Shown piece by piece: positions 1-7,597 of a DNA stretch of 49,142 nucleotides (position 1 is the first letter of the stretch; every line of letters begins with the position of its first letter). The stretch spans positions 1 to 49,142 of the forward strand of contig CAZETK010000021.1 of assembly GCA_964515195.1 (NCBI GenBank), written 5' to 3'. A program made the translations under genes and the position numbers. The notes beneath the pieces were generated by a model. It had not been told where the DNA came from. It was given only the letters and a program-made list of their open reading frames with translations, and ran no database searches. Source of the DNA: Ga0074139 sp964515195. GTDB lineage: Bacteria; Bdellovibrionota; Bdellovibrionia; Bdellovibrionales; Bdellovibrionaceae.

Positions 1-69
1 TTTCATCATATTCCTGCAGTGGAAAAACTATGAGAATCTTAATTGAGTGCGCTCGTTACACAGTGGTGA

Positions 70-531
70 CTAGTAGTGAGTGGATCCGGCTTCCATAATT
101 AGGTATCTTTTGTTTGTTCTGTGGTCCGTTAGTGTTCCTGACTTCAGGCCTAGATTGCTCTTATAGTCGGCATCGATGGTGACGATGATGGATTGAGCTT
201 CGGTTGGGGTTAGGTTTCTTCCCATGGCTTGGCCAGAGTAGCCTTCGAATCTGAAGCAGTCTCTGTTGGGTCCGCAGCGGCCGGTGAATTTTTTGGCCGC
301 TACTAGCAGTAAATCACCCTCGGAGTCATTAAAGCTTATGGCATCATGAGGCCCTGCAAATCCGTTAATGTGTTGAGTGCAGACCTTTGTGGCTTTGTAG
401 ACCTGTCCATTGTGTTGTAGGTTCACAAGTCCAACTTGAGTGGGTCCGTTTTGATTTACGAAGTTGTAACATTTTGCCAAGGCTTGCTCAGCACCAAAAA
501 TGAGAAGGGCAGTTAATACAATCTTTTTCAC
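70..531 (-). CDS. Secreted small cysteine protein, paralogue of next gene
   Basis: The 153-residue product has a clear signal peptide (hydrophobic stretch ending in ALA, mature protein starting near K20) and four cysteines at about 21, 51, 86 and 92, which could form two disulfides after export. It is the same length as the neighbour at 567-1028. The two share the blocks QVGLV, a C-x5-C element around SGRCG, and LTDH-TN near the C-terminus, so they are tandem duplicates. The start is GTG at 531, preceded by AAAGGAG at good spacing. I do not recognise the family. It is probably periplasmic or secreted; the function is unknown. Confidence 0.75.
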   Translation of the reverse strand: MKKIVLTALLIFGAEQALAKCYNFVNQNGPTQVGLVNLQHNGQVYKATKVCTQHINGFAGPHDAISFNDSEGDLLLVAAKKFTGRCGPNRDCFRFEGYSGQAMGRNLTPTEAQSIIVTIDADYKSNLGLKSGTLTDHRTNKRYLIMEAGSTHY

Positions 532-566
532 AGGAACTCCTTTGCGACTTTTTAGTCGATTATAAA

Positions 567-1028
567 TTATTTTATTTCTTGGATGGGGTAGATGTGGTTT
601 GTCTTGTGATCGGTGAGTCTTCCCTCAATACGATCTGATAAAATATTGTACCGCAAGTCCAGCGTGACCGTGATTGAGTTGGCTTCATGATCACTCAAAG
701 TTCGTCCTAAAACATGTCCTTTAAGGCCACCAAGAGTTATCCTGCAATCAGAAGTGGCGCCGCAGCGGCCACTGAGTGCTGTAACCGAAACCATCATAAT
801 CAATCCATGAGAATCAAGAAATGTCAGAGATTCATAACCCCCACTATTTGTTTTGGGGTTTGCTTGATTAACACACATCTGCGTAGCCCGTATAGCTTGG
901 CCACTCCCTTGGAGTTGAACAAGGCCAACTTGAGCTGGACTATTTTGCTGAGGAAACTGATAGCATCGAGCATAGGCCGATGAAGCCCCAAACATAAAAA
1001 CAACAACCATAAAAACAACCCGAACCAT
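567..1028 (-). CDS. Secreted small cysteine protein, tandem paralogue
   Basis: This 153-residue protein has a hydrophobic signal peptide ending near AYA (residues 18-20) and cysteines at about 22, 52, 89 and 95. These match the pattern of the gene at 70-531, which lies 35 bp downstream on the same strand and is likely cotranscribed. The ATG at 1028 has AAAGGAG just upstream. A 7-bp hairpin (1041-1057) sits immediately before that ribosome binding site and would lie in the 5' leader. No known family is recognised; the role is unknown. Confidence 0.75.
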   Translation of the reverse strand: MVRVVFMVVVFMFGASSAYARCYQFPQQNSPAQVGLVQLQGSGQAIRATQMCVNQANPKTNSGGYESLTFLDSHGLIMMVSVTALSGRCGATSDCRITLGGLKGHVLGRTLSDHEANSITVTLDLRYNILSDRIEGRLTDHKTNHIYPIQEIK

Positions 1029-1040
1029 GAAATCTCCTTT

Positions 1041-1057
1041 GAGGGCTAAAAGCCCTC
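1041..1057 (-). promoter_or_regulatory. Hairpin in the leader next to a ribosome binding site
   Basis: A perfect 7-bp stem (GAGGGCT/AGCCCTC) with a 3-nt loop directly abuts the AAAGGAG of the gene starting at 1028. It has no T-run in either direction, so it looks more like a leader stabiliser or translation-control structure than a terminator. The role is inferred from position only. Confidence 0.35.
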
Positions 1058-1283
1058 CAAATTAACAACCTCTTGTTTATAATCCAAAAGGGTCAAAATT
1101 AGATAAGCCCCAGTAAAAAAGTGAAAACTATACCATTCCGGAAAAACCATAGACACCCCTCAAAAGCAATACATCCACATAAGGCTCCCGCCCTAGGAGC
1201 AAAATCTGTCACTCAACCTCTGAGGGATCTTCCAGCAATTACCAAAAATCACAAATTTCATAGCAGGGGAAGATCGAACGAAA

Positions 1284-1483
1284 GGAGAGAGGGGGAGGAG
1301 GGAAAATCTAAACCTCCGGCAAGCGTGACGCGTTCCCCCCCCCGGGGGGGGGGGTGGCGGCGGAGGCCGGAGGCGGAGGTTTTATNNNNNNNNNNCCCCC
1401 CCCCCGCGCCCCCGCCGGGGGGGGGGGGCGGGCGGGCCACGCCCCCCGCTTATGTTAAGATTTTCCCTCCTCCCCCTCTCTCC
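1284..1483. repeat. 26-bp perfect inverted repeats around a GC-rich gapped core
   Basis: The left arm (1284-1309) and right arm (1458-1483) are exact reverse complements over 26 bp. Each is a purine/pyrimidine-biased sequence (GGAGAGAGG...AAAATCT). Between them the sequence is almost pure G+C. It has a C9-G11 run at 1334-1354, a 10-N gap at 1386-1395, then C10 and later G12. The rest of the window has ordinary base composition. The locus could be a very stable structured element or a sequencing/assembly artefact at a collapsed hairpin; the sequence alone does not decide. Confidence 0.6.
1386..1395. other. Assembly gap (10 N)
   Basis: Ten N inside the GC-rich core between the inverted repeats. 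The fixed length of 10, seen at all three gaps in the window, suggests a placeholder and not a measured size. Confidence 0.95.
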
Positions 1484-1574
1484 TACCCCAAGGAGTCGAG
1501 TCCTATATGGACTAGACAAAGATCGCAACTAGACTTGCGTGCAGCCTTCTCCCAATCAAAGGTTGAGTTTTCAG

Positions 1575-1641
1575 GACGATGGTCCAGCGCTGTCCCCGAC
1601 GTCAGTCCAGTTCATGCGCGACGTTGGTCCAGTTCTGCTGG
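1575..1641. repeat. Three operator-like repeats, GACG-N3-GTCCAG
   Basis: Units start at 1575, 1598 and 1620, a period of 22-23 bp (about two helical turns). Each begins GACG, three variable bases, then GTCCAG. The core GAC-N4-GTC is itself an inverted repeat. A further palindrome, GGACT/AGTCC, follows at about 1640-1656. The array lies roughly 250-320 bp upstream of flagellin. It resembles a multi-site operator or iteron set; no binding protein can be named. Confidence 0.4.
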
Positions 1642-1893
1642 ACTCGACTCAAGTCCACCCAGACCTGGCCGAAAGGTAGGTCAAGACATGCGATGAATCC
1701 CAGGCGAAAAGCTGATTCAAGAGACTTTTGGTGAATTGACGGTCCCTTAAGTTTCGCTTGCAGAACAGCGGATCGCGGTAGGTGCCATCGTCCAACGTGC
1801 TCAACCGGAATTAGGTCTTGAAGTAGGTTTCGAGACCTTTTTCTCTAACTGCAAATCACGAGGGTGGTTTGCCAAATTATACGGAGGTTCCCC

Positions 1894-2727
1894 ATGGGAA
1901 TGAGAATTACAACTAACCTTTCTGCTATCTCGGCGCAACGAAATCTAGTTGGCAGCCAAAGAGAGATTCAAAAATCGATGACCCAACTAGCCTCGGGCTC
2001 TCGAATCACCAAGTCAGCTGATGATGCGGCTGGGTTGGCAATCAGTGAAAACTTAAAATCTCAGATTCGCAGCTATTCTCAAGCGAGTCGAAATGCCAAC
2101 GATGGGATATCACTGATTCAAACCGCAGAAGGCGGTTTATCTGAAGTTTCTAATATTCTGACTCGATTACGTGAACTGGCTATCCAGGCGGGATCGGATA
2201 CGGTTTCTGATCGTGAGCGAGTGATGATTGATAAAGAGGTTCAACAGTTAAAATCGGAATCTCAACGTATCGCTCAGACTACCCAGTTCGGTACTCAAAA
2301 ATTAATTGATGGAACGGGATCAAGCTTTGATTTCCAAGTCGGAATTTACAACGATGATTTTGCTGACAGGATTTCCTTCAATGCAGCTGAACTTAATGTT
2401 CAGAACAGCGAACTTGGAATTGCAGGCTTTGACTATACCTCCAAGGATGGAGCCCAAGAGGCCTTGGCGGTTCTGGATGAAGCACAAAGTCAGGTGAATG
2501 GACATCGCTCAACTCTTGGTGCCCTTCAAAACAGACTTCAATCCACAGTGGATAACTTGGGTGTTATGCATGAAAACATTTCGGCTGCAAATTCACGGAT
2601 TCGTGACACAGATGTAGCTCAGGCATCCAGCGAAATGACACGCAATAATATTCTTTTACAAGCTTCAACAGCGACATTGGCTCAAGCGAATCAAGTTCCG
2701 GGCCTAGCTTTGAAACTTATTGGTTAA
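1894..2727 (+). CDS. fliC: Flagellin
   Basis: Structural protein of the flagellar filament, 277 residues. The N-terminal D0/D1 helices (MGMRITTNLSA..., SGSRITKSADDAAGLAISE) and the C-terminal D1/D0 helices (ENISAANSRIRDTDVA..., ending LALKLIG) are both intact. Almost nothing lies between them, so this is a short flagellin lacking the variable D2/D3 domains. I chose ATG 1894 because ACGGAGG sits just upstream; an in-frame GTG at 1864 would add ten residues with no homology. Two hairpins follow the stop. Sigma-28 or sigma-54 control would be expected, but I found no convincing consensus. Confidence 0.95.
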   Translation: MGMRITTNLSAISAQRNLVGSQREIQKSMTQLASGSRITKSADDAAGLAISENLKSQIRSYSQASRNANDGISLIQTAEGGLSEVSNILTRLRELAIQAGSDTVSDRERVMIDKEVQQLKSESQRIAQTTQFGTQKLIDGTGSSFDFQVGIYNDDFADRISFNAAELNVQNSELGIAGFDYTSKDGAQEALAVLDEAQSQVNGHRSTLGALQNRLQSTVDNLGVMHENISAANSRIRDTDVAQASSEMTRNNILLQASTATLAQANQVPGLALKLIG

Positions 2728-2747
2728 TAAAAAAATAATAGGATTCA

Positions 2748-2774
2748 CGAAGAGGTTCTCTCCGTACCTCTTCG
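2748..2774 (+). terminator. First hairpin after flagellin
   Basis: Perfect 9-bp stem (CGAAGAGGT/ACCTCTTCG) with a 9-nt loop, 20 bp after the flagellin stop. It lacks a T-run, so it may act with the next hairpin or stabilise the abundant flagellin mRNA. Confidence 0.5.
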
Positions 2775-2785
2775 GTACCAACCTA

Positions 2786-2826
2786 CCCGGAAGAAGGCCT
2801 TTAAGGCCATCTTCCGGGGTACTTTA
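2786..2826 (+). terminator. Strong second hairpin after flagellin
   Basis: A 15-bp stem (CCCGGAAGAAGGCCT pairing with AGGCCATCTTCCGGG, one mismatch) closes on a 3-nt loop and is followed by GGTACTTT. The T-run is short. Its placement just after flagellin fits a terminator or a 3' mRNA-stabilising structure. Confidence 0.6.
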
Positions 2827-2950
2827 AAAAAATGGAGACATACCAGTCGAATTGAATGTTCAAAGTGATACAGGGCCTTAGCCCTGTTTAAGTGTTTTGC
2901 AATATCAGCCGATATTGATCTTGATGAATGTCAAAGGACTTTTTGGCAAT

Positions 2951-3307
2951 ATGATTTCGACCCCAATCCGTCAGGGAGACGGGGCGTCCAAGGTAGACCG
3001 GGCTATCAAGTCGGATTCAACCCATGACCGAGATGCCAACGGACAGGACTTTACTGGTGGCCAGAAAAAAGAACATGGCCCCATGTCAGATGAACAGTAC
3101 CAACAAGCCGTCGAATATCTTAAGAGTCTTCCTAGTGTAAAAGAAAGCAATTGGATTATTGAGCCCTTCACTGAGGGGGATAAGAAATACTTGCTTGTTA
3201 AGGATAGCTTAGGAACAGTCATACGAAAAATTCCAGAGGCTGAGCTTTGGACTCTGCCCTTTGATAAAGATGTCCGCACAGGTCAACTTTTAAAGCGCGC
3301 TGCCTAA
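2951..3307 (+). CDS. FlaG-like flagellar protein
   Basis: The product is about 118 residues. The N-terminal half is polar and probably disordered. The C-terminal half carries a block of the form KDSLGTVIRKIPEAELW, close to the FlaG signature in which a strand leads into V-I-R-x-I-P-x-x-x-L. FlaG proteins affect filament length and sit beside fliD/fliS in many genomes, which fits this position. ATG 2951 is preceded by AAAGGA at a rather long 12-nt spacing. ATG 2924 and TTG 2897 are in-frame alternatives. The family call is by motif only. Confidence 0.65.
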   Translation: MISTPIRQGDGASKVDRAIKSDSTHDRDANGQDFTGGQKKEHGPMSDEQYQQAVEYLKSLPSVKESNWIIEPFTEGDKKYLLVKDSLGTVIRKIPEAELWTLPFDKDVRTGQLLKRAA

Positions 3308-3391
3308 TTTTGCAGCTGCCAGCCGTAAATGCCCCGCGCCTCGCGCTTGACACCCTCTTGCAGTCTACTAGTGTTGTTACCTGGAGGGAAA

Positions 3392-4981
3392 ATGAGATAC
3401 TTTATCATTTCTTGGCTAGTTTGTTATTCAGTCATATCCACCGGACGTCCTTTGACGAGTGCGGAAAAAATAGCAGACTTTGATCTGCTCAATATTACCA
3501 TCGAATCCAGCTATGGTCCGTTCCATTACAAGCAAGAAAAACGCGGTTTGAAATATCAGGAGCTGAAAAAAGATTATCTTCAGAAGATTCAAAAATCTCG
3601 GTCTAACTTGGAATTTTATAAGGCTATGGTTCAATACGTAGCAGAGTTTCAGGATGGCCACTTCGCCATCCGTCTTCCAGCGGACTTTAAAGCTGAGATT
3701 CCGGTCATGACAGATCTAATTGCAGATCAAGTTTTGATCACACACATAGACCGGACTAAGTTATCGGAAAATGAGTTCCCCTTTCAAGTCGGGGACGAAG
3801 TAGTCGCCGTTGACCAGATTCCGACTAAAACTCTTCTGGCCGAGATCAAAAGACATTTCGGAGTTGGCTTCGAGCTGGGACAGATGCGAACGGCTGCTCA
3901 GCTTTTACTGATTCGCCCCGCTTCTGTGGCGTTGTTGCCCGTAAAAGACACCGTTGAGGTCAGCGTGCGTCGGGGTGGCTCTCCAGTGGTAGAATCTGTA
4001 ATTCTAAAGTGGCAGTATTCGGGAACACCTTTTGACGAAGATCAGGTGATGAATCAGTCTGCTAGAAATATGTCCGCGATATCTCGAGATTATGACTTGC
4101 TTTCCAGCCGTTTTGTAACAAACACCCTATTAGGCCCAGAAAAAATGGAAAGGAGTTACCGTTGCTCAGGAGAAACACGCATCGCCATCCCTGAAGACGC
4201 GACAGTTATAATGAAAACGCCTTTTGTGGCTTACTATCATCCTACTGAAAAAGGAAATATTGGGTATCTTCGAATCCCTCACTACTCATTCCCCAATCCA
4301 GATGCTGTTTTTAAACAGTATGAATATGCTCTTCATGTTTTAGAGCAGAATACAGTTGGGCTGATTATTGATCAGGATCATAACTGTGGCGGGTCCGTTG
4401 ACTTCTTGCACCGGATTGTAGGCCTTTTTATGGATAAGCCATTTAAGCCCATGCAGTTCGAGTTATTAGCAACAAAAAAAGAATACTACGGGTTCAAAAG
4501 ATGGATGAGTTCTATCGCTTCCAATACTTTTGATATGATCAATTTAGAAAAGGTTTTGAGCCTTATTAAATCCAGTTGGGAAGAAGGTGCCTTCTTAACG
4601 CCTAAGACATCCATTGGGGGAGAAGAGTGGATATATCCCAACCCAGTTCATTACACGAAGCCGATTGTAATGCTTATTGATGAACTGTCCGGATCGGGTG
4701 GAGATGCCTTCCCTGCTCTTATGAAAGGTTATCATCGTGCTACTTTACTTGGAACTCGAACGGCTGGAATGGGAGGGCATATCGAGCAAGCTCCCACATT
4801 GATGAACTCTGGCATGTTGGTCTATATCACTAAATCTTTGTTTTATCGACCTGATGGTGTAGCAGTTGAAAATAATGGAGCTGAACCAGATATCCAGTAC
4901 ACACCCACTAGACAAGACCTAATGGGCGGATATAAGGGTTATCAAAGTTTTTATTTGATGGCTTTGCTGGAAAAAATCTAA
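3392..4981 (+). CDS. Exported S41-family (C-terminal processing/tricorn-like) peptidase
   Basis: The 529-residue protein has an N-terminal signal peptide (MRYFIISWLVCYSVISTG) and ATG 3392 behind GGAGGG. The C-terminal half has S41 hallmarks: GYLRIPHY, LIIDQDHNCGGS and LSGSGGDAFP, where S435 is the likely nucleophile. The GTRTAGMGG stretch occupies the place where Ctp-type enzymes carry GKG, and here there is no lysine. The active site may therefore be tricorn-like or altered. Residues 100-200 could hold a PDZ-like domain. It lies inside the flagellar block but ends with its own terminator; a flagellar role is not shown. Confidence 0.8.
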   Translation: MRYFIISWLVCYSVISTGRPLTSAEKIADFDLLNITIESSYGPFHYKQEKRGLKYQELKKDYLQKIQKSRSNLEFYKAMVQYVAEFQDGHFAIRLPADFKAEIPVMTDLIADQVLITHIDRTKLSENEFPFQVGDEVVAVDQIPTKTLLAEIKRHFGVGFELGQMRTAAQLLLIRPASVALLPVKDTVEVSVRRGGSPVVESVILKWQYSGTPFDEDQVMNQSARNMSAISRDYDLLSSRFVTNTLLGPEKMERSYRCSGETRIAIPEDATVIMKTPFVAYYHPTEKGNIGYLRIPHYSFPNPDAVFKQYEYALHVLEQNTVGLIIDQDHNCGGSVDFLHRIVGLFMDKPFKPMQFELLATKKEYYGFKRWMSSIASNTFDMINLEKVLSLIKSSWEEGAFLTPKTSIGGEEWIYPNPVHYTKPIVMLIDELSGSGGDAFPALMKGYHRATLLGTRTAGMGGHIEQAPTLMNSGMLVYITKSLFYRPDGVAVENNGAEPDIQYTPTRQDLMGGYKGYQSFYLMALLEKI

Positions 4982-5013
4982 TTTTTTACCGCCTGTCAGA
5001 ATTCCAACTCAAT

Positions 5014-5049
5014 AAGCCTCTTAACCCGCAAAAGGTCCAGAGGCTTTTT
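5014..5049 (+). terminator. Rho-independent terminator after the S41 peptidase
   Basis: A perfect 8-bp stem (AAGCCTCT/AGAGGCTT) running into a T-run, 33 bp after the stop codon. It separates the peptidase from fliD transcription. Confidence 0.8.
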
Positions 5050-5077
5050 CATTCCAACTAAGTCTAAACGCTTCTCA

Positions 5078-5094
5078 CCGGAAATCTCTTCCGG
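5078..5094. promoter_or_regulatory. Small hairpin upstream of fliD
   Basis: CCGGAA/TTCCGG inverted repeat with a 5-nt loop in the intergenic region before fliD. It could be an operator or a second weak terminator; only the symmetry supports it. Confidence 0.25.
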
Positions 5095-5168
5095 GTCTTA
5101 GGACTTCACCCAAGTCCAAGTCATTTGATTGACTCACGGTTTTTGAAGAACCCTGAGAAAATAAATTT

Positions 5169-6557
5169 ATGGCAAGTGTACGACTCTCAGGCTTTTCTGG
5201 TGCAATTCCGCCCAACTTGGTCGACCAATTGGTCGAAGCCGAGAGAATTCCTATTAAGAATCTTGAGCAGAAGCGGGGTAAAGAGGAAGACACTTTAAAA
5301 CTTGTCGGCGATTTAGAAGCTAAAATTCAAGAAATTCCCAAGAACCTCGGAGAGCTTCTAAGTACCAGAGGTTTTACGGATTTAAAGCTCATTTCTGGTA
5401 ATGAAGAAGTTATTGACGGCAGCGTAGATCCCAATGCCGCGCCCACCGGTGAATACACCATTGAAGTATTAGAATTAGCGGAAAAGCCGGGTGCTTTAAG
5501 TAATGGTTTTCCAGATAAGGATAAAACGCAAATCGGTGTGGGTTATATCAAATTTAGAACTCCTGGCGGTACAAAAGAAGTCTATATTAATTCTAATAAT
5601 TCCACTCTGGAAGGGATAACAAACTCGATTAATCGGTCGGAAACAGGATTGCGTGCGAGCATTGTCGAGGATCGTAAAGACCCTGAAAATCCCTATAAAT
5701 TAATGGTCACTGGTTTAGAGACGGGAGATGCCCAGGATGTGACATTTCCAACTGTCTATATGTTAGATGGCGATATCGATTTTTATTTCGACCAAGAGAA
5801 AGCATCTACGAATGCTAAAATCAAGCTTGATGGATTTGAAATTGAAGTTCCAGAAAATAAGCTCGACAGTATTATCCCAGGTGTCAGCCTAAATTTGAAA
5901 TCGGCGGCTCCTGGTAAACCCATTAAAATCCATGTTAAAGAGGACTTTGAAAAGATCTCCGGCAAGGTTCAAAGTTTTATCGAGGCCTATAACGGCGCAC
6001 TGGGATTTATACAAGGACAAGCAAAGCTTCAAAAAGGATCGGATGGACGGGAAAAGTTGGGTCCTCTAGGTGGGGATGGCATGCTTCGCAATGTGGAGTC
6101 CGTTCTACGAAGAATTATTCAAAACCCTGTTCACGGGGTAAGTGGGTCCATCACACGGCTCAATCAATTGGGAATTGAATTCAACCGAAATGGAACCTTA
6201 AACTTTAATCAGGAAAGGTTTAACAAAGCCTTGAACGAAGATCCAAGATCTATGGGAGCTTTCTTAAGAGGCGATGGATTTCAAACAGGCTTTGTTCCGA
6301 CCGTAAAAAGAGAAATCAGCAATATTCTAAATGGCTCTTTTGGAGCTATCGCAAATCGAAAGAGATCACTCGAGGACAAGGTCAAGCGGATCAATGGACA
6401 GATAGAGCAAAAGGAACGCCAGCTTGATAAAAAAGAGCAGTCCTTAAGACGTAAATTTTCAGATCTAGAAACAAAGTTAAGTCAATTGCAGGGCCAAGGT
6501 GCTGCATTTAAAGCCATGGGTGGCGGAGTAGGACCAGGGACCGGAGGGGGAGCCTAA
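5169..6557 (+). CDS. fliD: Flagellar filament cap protein FliD (HAP2)
   Basis: FliD caps the growing filament and guides flagellin insertion outside the cell. The 462-residue protein has the N-terminal helix pattern ending LVDQLVEAERIPIKNLEQ typical of FliD. A beta-rich middle follows (around 90-260, including the VTGLETG block), then a C-terminal FliD domain (VRRIIQNPV..., LGIEFNRNGTLNF) and a coiled coil at about 400-445. The last ten residues are mostly glycine, which is unusual. Upstream ribosome binding is weak (GAGAAA). fliS follows after 22 bp, so the two are likely cotranscribed. Confidence 0.95.
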   Translation: MASVRLSGFSGAIPPNLVDQLVEAERIPIKNLEQKRGKEEDTLKLVGDLEAKIQEIPKNLGELLSTRGFTDLKLISGNEEVIDGSVDPNAAPTGEYTIEVLELAEKPGALSNGFPDKDKTQIGVGYIKFRTPGGTKEVYINSNNSTLEGITNSINRSETGLRASIVEDRKDPENPYKLMVTGLETGDAQDVTFPTVYMLDGDIDFYFDQEKASTNAKIKLDGFEIEVPENKLDSIIPGVSLNLKSAAPGKPIKIHVKEDFEKISGKVQSFIEAYNGALGFIQGQAKLQKGSDGREKLGPLGGDGMLRNVESVLRRIIQNPVHGVSGSITRLNQLGIEFNRNGTLNFNQERFNKALNEDPRSMGAFLRGDGFQTGFVPTVKREISNILNGSFGAIANRKRSLEDKVKRINGQIEQKERQLDKKEQSLRRKFSDLETKLSQLQGQGAAFKAMGGGVGPGTGGGA

Positions 6558-6579
6558 TGAAGAAGCGAGGTAGAATGGT

Positions 6580-6975
6580 ATGACCAATCCATATCAAAAA
6601 TATAAAGCCACATCGATTCAAAGTGCCAGTCGAGAAAAAATTCTTCTGATGCTTTATGAGGGGGCTATTCGATTCACTAAGCTTGCGATCAAGGCTTGCG
6701 ACGAAAAGAAGATCGCTGACCGCGGTATGAACATCGGGCGTGCTTTCGATATTATTATGGAGTTGAACAATACCCTGGACCACAAGGTGGGGGGGGAAAT
6801 CTCGAAGAATTTAGAACAGCTCTATATCTTCATGATGGACCAGTACACGAAAGCGAATATATCGGGCGATCCGGCCCCTTTGAGATCAAATCTCAAAATG
6901 CTCGAGACACTTTATGAAGCCTGGCAAAAAGCAGTGGAAAAAATAAAAAAAGAACAAGAGGGGGAGAAACCATGA
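6580..6975 (+). CDS. fliS: Flagellar export chaperone FliS
   Basis: FliS binds the flagellin C-terminus in the cytoplasm and keeps it unfolded for export. The 131-residue, all-helical protein starts MTNPYQKYKATSIQSASREK and contains LLMLYEGAIRF, both diagnostic of FliS. It lies directly after fliD and overlaps the next gene by 4 bp (ATGA), implying translational coupling. The length matches the family. Confidence 0.95.
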   Translation: MTNPYQKYKATSIQSASREKILLMLYEGAIRFTKLAIKACDEKKIADRGMNIGRAFDIIMELNNTLDHKVGGEISKNLEQLYIFMMDQYTKANISGDPAPLRSNLKMLETLYEAWQKAVEKIKKEQEGEKP

Positions 6976-7385
6976 ATCGCATCATCGCGTTAGTGTACGA
7001 AAAGAACCACTATTTGGAGAAGTTTTATACTCTCAATGAAACTGAACTGGTCAATTTTTTACATGGCCAATTTGAAAACCTGGAGCCTTTCTATCAAACT
7101 CGAGAGAGAATACTGGAAATGATCCGCTATGTAGATTCACAGATCGAAAAAGCACAGAATGATCTTAGTCTAACGGATTATGAGCGTAAGGAATTGAGAA
7201 AAGCGCTGGCCATCAAGGATGAATACGTAGAGCGAATCATCAAACAGGACCTTGAAGTGCTTTCATGTATCGACAGGGCCAAGTCAGATATCATCGCGGA
7301 ACTGCAAAGCATCCAGCGAGGCAAAAAAGCGGTATCAGGATATAAGATGCCAGACTTTACCAATCAATTAGACGAAGAGGCTTAA
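6972..7385 (+). CDS. Helical protein at the FliT/FlgN position
   Basis: This 137-residue protein is predicted to be almost entirely helical, with long heptad-like Glu/Lys/Leu stretches. It is encoded 4 bp into the end of fliS. In many genomes that slot holds FliT, the FliD chaperone, or another small export chaperone. I see no decisive sequence signature, so a chaperone role rests on position, size and helical character. Confidence 0.5.
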   Translation: MNRIIALVYEKNHYLEKFYTLNETELVNFLHGQFENLEPFYQTRERILEMIRYVDSQIEKAQNDLSLTDYERKELRKALAIKDEYVERIIKQDLEVLSCIDRAKSDIIAELQSIQRGKKAVSGYKMPDFTNQLDEEA

Positions 7386-7553
7386 GACTATAGTAGATAG
7401 TCCAAAGGTCGCAGTCACTTTTTTCCTCGTCTAAGCTCTATTAGACAAATACATGACGCCTGAAAAGAGACAAAGTCAAAGTGTCGGCTGGACAGGCGCT
7501 CCTCAAATAGAAAAATCGCGGGCTTAAGCCAAACTTTCCCGATCCTAAGTCCA

Positions 7554-7570
7554 TGGCATTGTGGTTGCTT
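7554..7570 (+). promoter_or_regulatory. Sigma-54 (RpoN) promoter
   Basis: TGGCATTGTGGTTGCTT matches the -24/-12 consensus TGGCAC-N5-TTGCW. The invariant GG (7555-7556) and GC (7567-7568) are separated by exactly 10 bp. The start of transcription would fall near 7580, leaving a short leader with GGAGGA before ATG 7598. Sigma-54 commonly drives middle flagellar genes, and the run it precedes contains a histidine kinase and response regulator. Confidence 0.7.
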
Positions 7571-7597
7571 CATGAATTCTACAGATGGAGGAGCACG

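Larger units (their letters stand above)
1029..1893. other. Long intergenic region with no convincing gene
   Basis: This stretch of about 865 bp between the secreted-protein pair and flagellin holds no credible coding sequence. It contains a leader hairpin (1041-1057), the GC-rich inverted-repeat locus with an assembly gap (1284-1483), a triple GAC-N4-GTC repeat (1575-1641) and the flagellin leader. An open frame spanning 1121-1696 is low-complexity Pro/Arg/Gly across homopolymers and the gap, and I do not accept it as a gene. Confidence 0.6.

Noticed and set aside
1121..1696. Open frame of 191 codons across the GC-rich gap
   Set aside because: Composition is Pro/Arg/Gly from homopolymers, it crosses the N gap and the inverted repeats, and it has no ribosome binding site or recognisable domain.
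1747..1775. Sigma-28-like promoter (TTAAGTTT, 13-nt spacer, GCGGATCG) before flagellin
   Set aside because: The spacer and the -10 element both deviate from TAAAGTTT-N11-GCCGATAA, so it is too degenerate to call.
1824..1850. AGGTTTCGAGACCT followed by T-run as terminator just before flagellin
   Set aside because: The stem is only about four solid pairs plus a wobble, and a terminator 45 bp before the flagellin start makes little sense.
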